In this document: positions 50,351-57,929 of the stretch, in pieces
How positions within the stretch are numbered: the first letter of the stretch is position 1
Layout of the letters: each line of letters starts with the position of its first letter
Source of the DNA: 2-01-FULL-33-17 sp964474375
Lineage (GTDB): Bacteria; Patescibacteriota; Minisyncoccia; Phycocordibacterales; UBA9973
DNA: 64,000 bases
Direction of reading: 5' to 3'
NCBI GenBank assembly: GCA_964474375.1
Contig: CAYYSG010000001.1
Span: 84,469-148,468, forward strand
The notes under the pieces: model-generated
The model's input: the letters and a program-made list of their open reading frames with translations, nothing else
Told to the model about the DNA's origin: nothing
Database searches by the model: none
Translations under genes and position numbers: made by a program

Positions 50351-50536
50351 TTAGGCGTGTGGTAGGTTACGACTCATTAATTTTGGGTTAAGCTTTATTT
50401 GAACTGGCTTACGAGATGCAAGCTGTTTTGTACGCTTAGCCTTTGCGTTAAAGTGGTTTTGTCCCGCTACGCGAGCTAGTACTTTACCAGTACCTGTCAC
50501 TTTAAGACGTTTTGCAAGTGATTTATTTGTTTTCAT
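50351..50536 (-). CDS. rpmI: 50S ribosomal protein L35
   Basis: 61 aa. MKTNKSLAKRLKVTGTGKVL and KLNPKLMSRNLPHA (LP-type end) identify L35; 13 nt after infC in operon order. Confidence 0.95.
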   Translation of the reverse strand: MKTNKSLAKRLKVTGTGKVLARVAGQNHFNAKAKRTKQLASRKPVQIKLNPKLMSRNLPHA

Positions 50537-50549
50537 AAATTTATAATAA

Positions 50550-51071
50550 TTATTTTACTCGTTCTATTGTGATAATAGGTCCTTTCGGTCCTTTTTTATA
50601 AGCTTCTGAAACTTTATATTGAATAGTTATAAAATTCAAGAATCTATCCATACGTTCCTTTAGGAACTCATCAGGCATTCCTTTGGATCTACCAGAGAGA
50701 AATAGTTCTACTTTTATTCGGTGTCCTTCTGCTAGCCAAGAAGATGCTTTTTTAGCCTTCATTTCTAGGTCATGTTCACCAGTAGCTATTTTAATTTGGA
50801 TACTTTTGGTTTCAGTTGCATGCGCCCCAGCTTTCATTTTTTTTGCTTTTTTGGCTAGTTCGTATGCGTACTTTCCGTAATCTGCTATTTTGGCAACCGG
50901 AGGACGGGCCTCGGGAGATACTTCTATCAAATCTAGTCCCAAAGACTGCGCTCTTTTAAAAGCTTCGTCTAATGACAATACCCCAAGGTTGTCACCATTA
51001 TGGTCAATAACACGAAGTTCACGTGCTCTTATCTGATTGTTTATTCTTTCCTTCAATTGCTTTTCACTCAA
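50550..51071 (-). CDS. infC: Translation initiation factor IF-3, starting with TTG
   Basis: 173 aa. INNQIRARELRVIDHNGDNLGVL (N domain), DLIEVSPEARPPVAKIADYGKY (linker) and the C domain with KGMPDEFLKER identify IF-3, which checks the start codon on the 30S subunit. The frame opens after a TAA with no ATG; TTG at 51069-51071 is the only plausible codon before INNQIRA. E. coli infC uses AUU so that IF-3 can limit its own synthesis; a UUG here fits the same logic. Confidence 0.94.
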   Translation of the reverse strand: MSEKQLKERINNQIRARELRVIDHNGDNLGVLSLDEAFKRAQSLGLDLIEVSPEARPPVAKIADYGKYAYELAKKAKKMKAGAHATETKSIQIKIATGEHDLEMKAKKASSWLAEGHRIKVELFLSGRSKGMPDEFLKERMDRFLNFITIQYKVSEAYKKGPKGPIITIERVK

Positions 51072-51093
51072 AACGAGTAATGATTACTTACAT

Positions 51094-51122
51094 AATATAG
51101 CCGAAATTCGGCCAAAAGTCAA
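51094..51122 (-). promoter_or_regulatory. infC promoter with palindrome in the spacer
   Basis: On the minus strand TTGACT (complement of 51117-51122), a 17-nt spacer and TATATT (complement of 51094-51099). The spacer holds GCCGAAATTCGGC (51100-51112), an exact inverted repeat that could be an operator. A second small palindrome AGTAATGATTACT (51076-51088) lies in the short leader. Confidence 0.7.
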
Positions 51123-51148
51123 ATAATCAAGGTTTCTCTGGTATTAGC

Positions 51149-52528
51149 CTATTTGTTTAAAACAACCTTTATTTTATTGATAATTTCTACGATTCTGTCC
51201 TCATTTTGAGCCTCTCCGAAAATACGAATTATCGGTTCAGTATTAGAAGGCCTAGCTAAAACCCAAGAATTATCAGGGAAGTCAAAACGAATACCATCTT
51301 CTATGTTAATTTCAGCATCTGGGAATAAATCTTTGATTGCTTCTTTGTAATCTTCAAAATTTTCTATACCCTCTATTTTTTCTTTGTGCATTACGTATTT
51401 ATGCAGGTCATTAGCTAGCTCGGATATTTTTTTATTTGTATTTTCCATTAAGTTTAGAATCAGCGCCATGCCTACGAATGAATCTCTTCCGAAATTAATT
51501 GGTCGAAATATAACACCACCTGATCCTTCGCCTCCGAACATGCTATTAATCTCGATCATTTTTTTGACTACGTTTGGTTCACCAACAGGGGACATTACGG
51601 TCTTAACTCCATATTCCATAGCTACGTCTATTACGGTGCGTGATGTGGACATATTTATAACTAATGGACCAGCACTGCTAAGAGCATCTTCTTGTTTTAG
51701 CTTTTCATAAAAAGCCTTTGCGCATAATGCAATCGTGTATTCTTCAAATACCGGAATACCATTTTCGTCGACTATTACAAGCCTGTCGCCATCAGGGTCC
51801 AGCCCGAAACCTACATCCATAGAATACCCTAGTGTTGCTCGGCCTAATTCTTTTAATGCAGCTGGGTTTGGTTCCGGAGGTCTAGCAAATTCACCAATTG
51901 GTTCATCGTGAATTGCTATAGTTTCAGCACCAAGAGCCCGCAGGAATTCTGGCGCCATGATCGAACCACTGGAATTTACTGTATCAACTATTACCCTTGG
52001 GTGTGTTTTTAATTTAGTAAAACACGATACAATATGGTTTACATAGCTTGATCCTAATGTGTTGTCTAGTATTGCTGTACCTTTTTCTTGTGCGGGGTTT
52101 AATTCATCTAATTCCCGGATATTTTCTTTGATGGAATTTATTGTTTCTTTGTTTGCAAAATGTCCATCGCTCATTATGAATTTTAGACCATTGTATTCTT
52201 TGGGGTTATGGGACGCTGTTATTATGATAGCTCCGTCAAAAGTAAAAGTCCTTGTAAGATGCAAAATACTTGGAGTCGTTAGGATACCGCCAACTGTAAC
52301 ATCTATTCCGTAATTAGTTAAAATTTGGACCAAAGTCTGTTCTATTTCTTGACCACTAGTCCTACCGTCTCGTCCGATTAGTATATGCAGTTTTTGTTTG
52401 CTATATAAAGACTGCATTGTTTTTACGAATCCCAAAGCAAATACACTAATGCTATCAGCTGTTAGTTCTTCGCCTATAATACCTCGGAATCCGGATATTG
52501 TTAGTTTGTTTATGATTTTTTCGTCCAT
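51149..52528 (-). CDS. Phosphohexomutase (phosphomannomutase/phosphoglucomutase/phosphoglucosamine mutase family)
   Basis: Moves phosphate between C1 and C6 of hexose phosphates. 459 aa, four domains: TASHNP (104-109, phosphoserine), DPDGDR (244-249, Mg2+), GEGSGG (333-338, sugar loop) and RPSNTEPIIR (about 425, phosphate-binding). GEGSGG with two Gly, rather than GEmSGH, is closer to GlmM-like archaeal and CPR forms, so glucosamine-phosphate may be the substrate; the exact one is not decided. TATACT is 8 nt before the ATG. Confidence 0.9.
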   Translation of the reverse strand: MDEKIINKLTISGFRGIIGEELTADSISVFALGFVKTMQSLYSKQKLHILIGRDGRTSGQEIEQTLVQILTNYGIDVTVGGILTTPSILHLTRTFTFDGAIIITASHNPKEYNGLKFIMSDGHFANKETINSIKENIRELDELNPAQEKGTAILDNTLGSSYVNHIVSCFTKLKTHPRVIVDTVNSSGSIMAPEFLRALGAETIAIHDEPIGEFARPPEPNPAALKELGRATLGYSMDVGFGLDPDGDRLVIVDENGIPVFEEYTIALCAKAFYEKLKQEDALSSAGPLVINMSTSRTVIDVAMEYGVKTVMSPVGEPNVVKKMIEINSMFGGEGSGGVIFRPINFGRDSFVGMALILNLMENTNKKISELANDLHKYVMHKEKIEGIENFEDYKEAIKDLFPDAEINIEDGIRFDFPDNSWVLARPSNTEPIIRIFGEAQNEDRIVEIINKIKVVLNK

Positions 52529-52557
52529 ATCTAACTAGTATACTTTTATTTAGAAAA

Positions 52558-52592
52558 AACAAAACCCCTTCAAAAAGAATGGGTTTTGTTCG
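52558..52592. terminator. Rho-independent terminator
   Basis: AACAAAACCC...GGGTTTTGTT between the phosphohexomutase 5' region and the DoxX 3' end; it ends the minus-strand DoxX transcript. Confidence 0.8.
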
Positions 52593-52612
52593 TGCTATTT
52601 AATTCCAGTAGC

Positions 52613-53122
52613 TTATTTACATTTTGAACAGTCACCACAAACACAATTAGAATGTGAGCAGTTATTTGGGTCCATTTGCCCATTAGCATGATTTACAACA
52701 GGGCATGTATTACAGCAAGCATCTTTCTTTATAGAATATTTTCCTGATCCAAGCATTGCCACAGCTAATCCTCCGAAGAAGAACACCATATCGAGTTCCC
52801 AGCCACCAAAGAATGGCATTTGGTTTTTAACTATTATGTATGCACCTAGCATGATGATGGATACAATCCATCCACCAATAGCCGCCCAAGCACCGAGCAA
52901 TATCATAGCTCCTGCTATTACTTCTAGGATTGTGACTAGGTATACAAAAAATGTTGATAACCCAATTGAAGCAAAGAATGCAGTAGTGCCAGCAATGTCT
53001 CCGAATTTAGCTAGACCGTGAATAATAAACGGAAGACCAATTGCAATACGCAAAAACAGCATACCTATGTCACTGTTACAGCAACATCCACTCGTAAAGC
53101 ACTTTATACCTTTGTTGAACAT
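52613..53122 (-). CDS. DoxX-family membrane protein with cysteine-rich ends
   Basis: 169 aa with four membrane helices. LRIAIGLPFIIHGLAKF (about 24-40) and LEVIAGAMILLGAW are typical of DoxX/DoxD-like proteins. The N terminus (CFTSGCCCNSD) and C terminus (about 133-169: CCNTC, NCSHSNC, CGDCSKC) hold 15 or so cysteines, unlike ordinary DoxX. These may bind metal or make disulfides. Some DoxX relatives take part in thiosulfate or redox chemistry, so a redox role is possible. Its leader is about 45 nt long after a TATAAT box, unlike the leaderless neighbours. Confidence 0.82.
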   Translation of the reverse strand: MFNKGIKCFTSGCCCNSDIGMLFLRIAIGLPFIIHGLAKFGDIAGTTAFFASIGLSTFFVYLVTILEVIAGAMILLGAWAAIGGWIVSIIMLGAYIIVKNQMPFFGGWELDMVFFFGGLAVAMLGSGKYSIKKDACCNTCPVVNHANGQMDPNNCSHSNCVCGDCSKCK

Positions 53123-53205
53123 AATAAAATTTATAAATTAATAATGATAAATGATTACAATATCTATTATACCAAATTATAGCCAATATATGCTAGAATA
53201 CGCCT

Positions 53206-54249
53206 ATGGAAGTAACTATATTTGTTATTATTGCGCTTGTCGCTGGGTTTGTTGTGGCTTTTTTGTTGTTTAAAAACAAGCCTGAAAAGGAAAATGGGGC
53301 AATGCAGGTACTACTAACTCAAATAAACGAATTAGCTCGTACTGTGGACTCAAAATTGCACGAATCCAATAAAAACATAAACGAATCAATGCGTTTCCAG
53401 TCTACCGAAACAACCCGCATTGTTCGGGACATTACCGAAAAAATAACCAGACTCGAAGAAACAAACAAGCAAGTCGTATCTTTTACTGAACAGTTGGAAA
53501 ATTTGCAGGACATATTAAAAAACCCAAAACAGCGTGGGATTTTAGGAGAATATTATTTGGAAACATTACTAAAAAATGTAATGCCTAGTAATTCCTATCA
53601 AATGCAGTATTCATTTAGCGATGGGGACATTGTAGATGCAGCGATTTTCGTAAAAGACAAAATAATCCCAGTGGATTCTAAATTCTCGTTGGAGAATTAT
53701 AACCGCATTAGCGAAACGAACGACAAATCTGAAAAAGAAAGACTTGAAAAATCATTTGTAAATGATTTGAAAAATAGAATAGTTGAAACTTCAAAATACA
53801 TCAAACCTGAACTTGGTACTATGGAATTTGCTTTTATGTTCATACCACACGAAGCTATATATTATGATTTGCTCATAAATAAAATAGGAGCTATCCAAGG
53901 TGAAGACACTGAAAACTTAATCCAGCGTGCCGCGGGTAAATATAAAGTCATAATTGTTTCGCCAACATCATTTTTAGCGTATTTGCAAACCGTACTGCAG
54001 GGTCTTAAAGCTATGCAAATAGAAGAAAATGCAAAAGATATAATCAAAAGAGTCGGAGAACTAAGCAAACATCTTAAAAGCTACGAAGAGTACCATAGTA
54101 AGCTAGGTAACGCTCTTGGAACTGTAGTAAATCACTACACTGCGTCAAGTAAAGAATTTAAAAAAGTAGACAAAGACATAATGCGTCTAACAGGGGAATC
54201 GATAGACATAGAATCCATAAATATTGATAAACCTAATTTGATAGATTAA
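53206..54249 (+). CDS. rmuC: RmuC-family DNA recombination/nuclease-like protein
   Basis: 347 aa: N-terminal membrane helix (about 3-21), coiled coil (about 35-108), then the RmuC domain with QRGILGEYYLE (about 108-118) and IIPVDSKFSLENY (about 158-170; PD-(D/E)xK-like PVDSKF). RmuC limits DNA inversions in E. coli; its biochemistry is not fully known. TAGAAT is exactly 6 nt before the ATG. Confidence 0.93.
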   Translation: MEVTIFVIIALVAGFVVAFLLFKNKPEKENGAMQVLLTQINELARTVDSKLHESNKNINESMRFQSTETTRIVRDITEKITRLEETNKQVVSFTEQLENLQDILKNPKQRGILGEYYLETLLKNVMPSNSYQMQYSFSDGDIVDAAIFVKDKIIPVDSKFSLENYNRISETNDKSEKERLEKSFVNDLKNRIVETSKYIKPELGTMEFAFMFIPHEAIYYDLLINKIGAIQGEDTENLIQRAAGKYKVIIVSPTSFLAYLQTVLQGLKAMQIEENAKDIIKRVGELSKHLKSYEEYHSKLGNALGTVVNHYTASSKEFKKVDKDIMRLTGESIDIESINIDKPNLID

Positions 54250-54254
54250 TTCTT

Positions 54255-55766
54255 ATGGGTCTCTCGCATGTACTGTTTCCGGAAATGTATAAGGCATATT
54301 ACAAAATGTCACGAGGCGAACTTTTGCCTCGCAGTTTTAGTGCACAAGTTTCGGCCCAGAAACAGCTATTACAAGAATTAGTCTTTGTTTTGGAGACTGT
54401 TAAATATAGCACCGAATCAAATGCATCTTATAAGGAGACTCATTTAGAGACTTTGCGCTCTTTGCCGATAAGAAGCTACGAGGATCTGTATCCTTGGATC
54501 GAGCGTGCCTGGAATGGCGAAGAAAATGTGCTATGGATAGGGCAGGCTAAATGTTTTGCTAAATCCAGTGGTACAACCAATGCCAGAAGTAAATATTTGC
54601 CAGTAACAGAAGAGTCACTAAATCAAAACCATTTGCTTGCTGGGCGGGACATGTTGGCGTGTTATTTGGACAGGACGGATACTAGTCGAATAGGTTTCGA
54701 TAGTTTACTGACCGTAAGCGGGTCTATCCAAGAAGTAAACCCTAAGAGCGGTATAACCGCTGGCGATGTTTCAGCTTTGATCGATGCTAATTCACCTTGG
54801 TGGACCAGGCTTGCAAAGACTCTACCCAAGTCAATCATTGGTATTAATAGCTGGCAGGATAGGCTACCGAAAGTTCTAGAATTTGCGCATGATTCGGACG
54901 TAAAAGCATTCGTAGGTGTAACATCGTGGATACATACAATCATCAATGAATCTGTTAAAAAATACAGTGCAAAAAATGCACTGGAAATTTGGCCGAATTT
55001 GGAAGTCTTTTTTCATGGTGGGGTCTCGATTGATCCATATTTGGAAAGTTTAAAAAAACTAATACCAAATCCAAATTTTAAATATGTAGAAGTCTATAAT
55101 GCATCCGAAGGATTTTTTGCTTTTCAGGATAAAGATACTAGTGATTTAGGAATGCTTCTTCTAACAGGGCACGGAATATTTTATGAATTTCGTGATATAA
55201 AAAATAATGAAATATTTACTATTTCGGATATTAAAAAAGACACTAATTATGAATTAATTATTACTACAGTTTCAGGACTATGGCGGTATTCGCTGGGGGA
55301 CGTTGTTCGTATAACTAGCACTGATCCAGTGCGTATAAAAGTAGTCGGACGAACCAAAGCCTGCCTAAATACTTATGGCGAAGAGCTAATGGTGGGTAAT
55401 GTTGATGAAGCTATAAAATATTTGAATAACTCTAGCTATAGTGTACGCGAATACACCGGTAGCACTGTTTATAAAAATGAAACAACAAACGGAGCTCATG
55501 AATGGATAATAGAATTCGAAATAGTCCCAGAAAACAAGGATGATTTTATTCAAAAGTTTGACGCTAAATTGCGCGAGCTCAACAGTGACTACGATGCTAA
55601 AAGAAAAGGCGACATAATATTGTCGCGCCCAATTGTGCATTTTGTAAAAACAGGAACTTTTTATAATTGGATGCAAAGTAAAAACAAATTAGGCGGGCAA
55701 AATAAAATCCCTAGACTAAAAGAGGGTAGGGATATATTGGAGTCAATACTAGAATTTATAAAATAA
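54255..55766 (+). CDS. GH3 auxin-responsive-promoter family acyl-amido synthetase
   Basis: 503 aa of the GH3 branch of the adenylating (ANL) enzymes, which activate an acid with ATP and join it to an amine. FAKSSGTTNARSKYLPVT (about 100-117, P-loop-like), VYNASEGFFAFQ (about 280-291) and SGLWRYSLGDVVR (about 343-355) are family motifs. Plant members conjugate auxin or jasmonate; substrates of the bacterial ones are mostly unknown. It follows rmuC after 5 nt and so shares its transcript. Confidence 0.85.
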   Translation: MGLSHVLFPEMYKAYYKMSRGELLPRSFSAQVSAQKQLLQELVFVLETVKYSTESNASYKETHLETLRSLPIRSYEDLYPWIERAWNGEENVLWIGQAKCFAKSSGTTNARSKYLPVTEESLNQNHLLAGRDMLACYLDRTDTSRIGFDSLLTVSGSIQEVNPKSGITAGDVSALIDANSPWWTRLAKTLPKSIIGINSWQDRLPKVLEFAHDSDVKAFVGVTSWIHTIINESVKKYSAKNALEIWPNLEVFFHGGVSIDPYLESLKKLIPNPNFKYVEVYNASEGFFAFQDKDTSDLGMLLLTGHGIFYEFRDIKNNEIFTISDIKKDTNYELIITTVSGLWRYSLGDVVRITSTDPVRIKVVGRTKACLNTYGEELMVGNVDEAIKYLNNSSYSVREYTGSTVYKNETTNGAHEWIIEFEIVPENKDDFIQKFDAKLRELNSDYDAKRKGDIILSRPIVHFVKTGTFYNWMQSKNKLGGQNKIPRLKEGRDILESILEFIK

Positions 55767-55797
55767 AAAACCGCTGATTTGTATCAGCGGCTTCTTT
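55766..55797. terminator. Bidirectional terminator
   Basis: Stem CCGCTGAT/ATCAGCGG with A and T runs between convergent genes. Confidence 0.88.
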
Positions 55798-55813
55798 AAA
55801 AGATCTTAATGAA

Positions 55814-56587
55814 TTATTTCTGTCCGGGTTTTTTAGGGCCGCGGTCTTCAAAAGCAAAGATTAACTTTGCTTCAGCAGACAGTGCCTGCACCTTTGTGTC
55901 GTAAGACACATCTAGTGACAGTCTGGCTTTACGGCAGATACTACCAATGGATACAGTTGGACGGTTCTGGATTGCTCCAGCGCCCAAAAGTATGCCTTTC
56001 ATGGGGTATTTATACACCATGATGTCGTAGCTTACCGGTCCAGTTCCGAACACATACACTGCACTTTTGAATGCGGTCTTTTTGTTCGCACCTGTAAATC
56101 CGATAACTCCGCCAACATCAGTTCGCTGGTATTTATCCGGAGCAATTTCCTGATCAAATTTACGGAAACGTAATGCCGGACCTATCTGATATACTCCACA
56201 CACGTTAGCACGGAAGATATTGTAAAACAGGTCGCACGGTGCTGCTGCACCATAGGCGATTGACACCATTTGCATATTCAGTGGTCCATTATGGATGGCT
56301 TTTATGCCGACCCCACGTTGGTTTTCAGGATCGCCAACAGGAGAAAAGATTTCCAGCATGCCGGAAAAGTTCCGCGACATGTCGAACGGGCCATTGTAGC
56401 CAGTTGGTAATTCATTGTTTTTAAATTGCTTTGTGTAAATCCCAGGATAACCAAAGGTTACGCGGGTTACAGTTTGATTTCTCCAGCCGAAATGCATCGA
56501 CATAGGGTGAGGTTTTTTTGCGCCTTTTTGGGCGAAAGTTGGGTTTATTGCTAGTACGGATACCAGCAAAATTACTAAGTTTTTCAT
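55814..56587 (-). CDS. Exported protein of unknown function, possibly transferred
   Basis: 257 aa with a signal peptide (1 to about 19, NPTFAQ, a Bacteroidota-like end) and a mature part rich in aromatic and Gly residues in alternating patterns (GILLGAGAIQNRPTVSIG, LSLDVSYDTKVQALSAEAKLIFAF), like outer-membrane beta-barrel domains. Two 60-nt lines counted by hand (55981-56040 and 56041-56100) give 28 and 26 G+C, above the surrounding genes by eye. Promoter TTGCAT-17-TATAAT with an A/T leader. No family recognised; horizontal origin is an inference. Confidence 0.68.
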   Translation of the reverse strand: MKNLVILLVSVLAINPTFAQKGAKKPHPMSMHFGWRNQTVTRVTFGYPGIYTKQFKNNELPTGYNGPFDMSRNFSGMLEIFSPVGDPENQRGVGIKAIHNGPLNMQMVSIAYGAAAPCDLFYNIFRANVCGVYQIGPALRFRKFDQEIAPDKYQRTDVGGVIGFTGANKKTAFKSAVYVFGTGPVSYDIMVYKYPMKGILLGAGAIQNRPTVSIGSICRKARLSLDVSYDTKVQALSAEAKLIFAFEDRGPKKPGQK

Positions 56588-56657
56588 TATTTTGTACTTT
56601 ATTTTATTGAGTATATTATACCATTATTATAGATAAAATGCAAGGGTTATCCCCAAA

Positions 56658-56691
56658 TCAAAACCACCCTTTATTTATAAGGGTGGTTTAG
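56658..56691. terminator. Terminator overlapping the stop codon of the 100-aa gene
   Basis: Inverted repeat AACCACCCTT/AAGGGTGGTT at the 3' end of the minus-strand gene. Confidence 0.8.
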
Positions 56692-56990
56692 CTATCAAGA
56701 TTTGTTTCGTGTTGAGGTGAGTTATGGTCAACTCGTGGGCGTGGCTTGTATGATCTTTTAGATTTTTTAGGTAATCTGGTTTCAATAATCATTAATCCAA
56801 TTTCATGATTTTCTTCTTTTGTAAAAAAATCTAGAAATTCTAAATGAAAATACATAGCCTCTTTTTTCGTAAAAACAGTTTTTTTATAAATAGAAATGTT
56901 TAAAAATTCATCATATATTTCTATAAATGCACACGTGATGCCATTTTCTGTTTTTGTTTTAAAAATCGAAATGCTGTATTTTTCGAACAT
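56688..56990 (-). CDS. Small hypothetical protein
   Basis: 100 aa, no signal or membrane helix; N-terminal part of alternating beta strands (EKYSISIFKTKTENGITCAFIEIYDE), basic Pro-rich C-terminal tail (PKKSKRSYKPRPRVDHNSP). It lies just downstream of ssrA on the same strand, with its ATG 16 nt from the tmRNA 3' end. Not recognised. Confidence 0.6.
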   Translation of the reverse strand: MFEKYSISIFKTKTENGITCAFIEIYDEFLNISIYKKTVFTKKEAMYFHLEFLDFFTKEENHEIGLMIIETRLPKKSKRSYKPRPRVDHNSPQHETNLDS

Positions 56991-57005
56991 AATATTTTGA
57001 ATTTG

Positions 57006-57394
57006 TGGAGGCGAGGGGATTCGAACCCCTGTCCAATATGTATTTCCAGATAAATCTACATGTTTAGGTAAAACAATTTTTGTTCAGGAAAAAGTCTCAT
57101 GGTTTTACCAGCAAAAACTTTTTCCATATCATGGATTCATTGTCCCATTATATCCATGAAAATATAATGGTTAGTCAAAGTGTATAACAGAGGTCTTTAA
57201 TCCTGTGACGCAATTAAATCTCCGAGACTAGCCAGTTATGTTAGGCAAAAGTCATTGTACCGAACGCGTAAGGCGAACGGATACTTTTTGCTGCAGTGTT
57301 TGCAGTTGGGTTTTGTATTTAGTTTAAAGAGGTAAATACATCTCTACATGCATATAAGAAAATAGAGTCATACTGTCAAAGCCAGTACGCCCCC
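57006..57394 (-). ncRNA. ssrA: tmRNA (ssrA)
   Basis: 389 nt. 5' end GGGGGCG-UACUGGCUUUGACAG pairs with 3' CGCCUCC; T arm GGGG-TTCGAAT-CCCC; 3' CCA is not encoded. The tag frame (about 57244-57303) reads ANTAAKSIRSPYAFGTMTFA then TAA, beginning with the usual GCA-AAC resume region. The tag is longer than the common 10-11 residues and ends TFA and not the ALAA/LAA type. smpB lies 16 nt upstream. Confidence 0.95.
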
Positions 57395-57410
57395 AGATTT
57401 GATCTTTTTG

Positions 57411-57854
57411 TTAACGAGCATTATATTCGCGACTTATTATACGGTCCAAGTCGCGCTTTTTGATGGTTTCTCTTTTGTCAGCCTTTTTCTTACCACGGCC
57501 AACCCCAATAGAAATTTTGACCCATCTATTCTTAATATACAATGATATTGGTACAACTGTCAAACCTTTTTCGTCTGTGTATTTTGTTAGTTTTTTAAGC
57601 TCTGCTTTGTTTAGTAATAGCTTTCTGGTGCGGTCTTTATCGGATACAGCTAGTTTATTGTTCTGGTATTCATCTATTTTCATACCCAGTATGTAGGCTT
57701 CACCATTAAAAATCTTTACATAGCTACCTGTGATATTGGCCTTGCCTGATTTTACAGATTTGACTTCATGCCCAAGTAGCTCAACACCGGCTTCGAACCG
57801 GTCCAGAATTTCATAATCAAAATAAACCTTTTTATTTTCTATAACTACGGACAT
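57411..57854 (-). CDS. smpB: SsrA-binding protein SmpB
   Basis: 147 aa. NKKVYFDYEILDRFEAGVELLGHEVKSVK at the start, GKANITGSYVKI and the C-terminal GKKKADKRETIKKRDLDRI match SmpB, which brings tmRNA to stalled ribosomes. TAGTAT lies exactly 6 nt before the ATG. It sits directly before ssrA, so protein and RNA are made together. Confidence 0.97.
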   Translation of the reverse strand: MSVVIENKKVYFDYEILDRFEAGVELLGHEVKSVKSGKANITGSYVKIFNGEAYILGMKIDEYQNNKLAVSDKDRTRKLLLNKAELKKLTKYTDEKGLTVVPISLYIKNRWVKISIGVGRGKKKADKRETIKKRDLDRIISREYNAR

Positions 57855-57882
57855 ATTTATATACTAGCACAAAATCAAAAAC

Positions 57883-57900
57883 CCCAGCATCTGCTGGAAA
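57883..57900. terminator. Small palindrome between smpB and ftsH
   Basis: CCAGCATCTGCTGG followed by an A run; weak hairpin between two divergent genes, of unclear role. Confidence 0.35.
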
Positions 57901-57929
57901 AATAAGCCTTCTTCGTGTATAGTGGGGTC

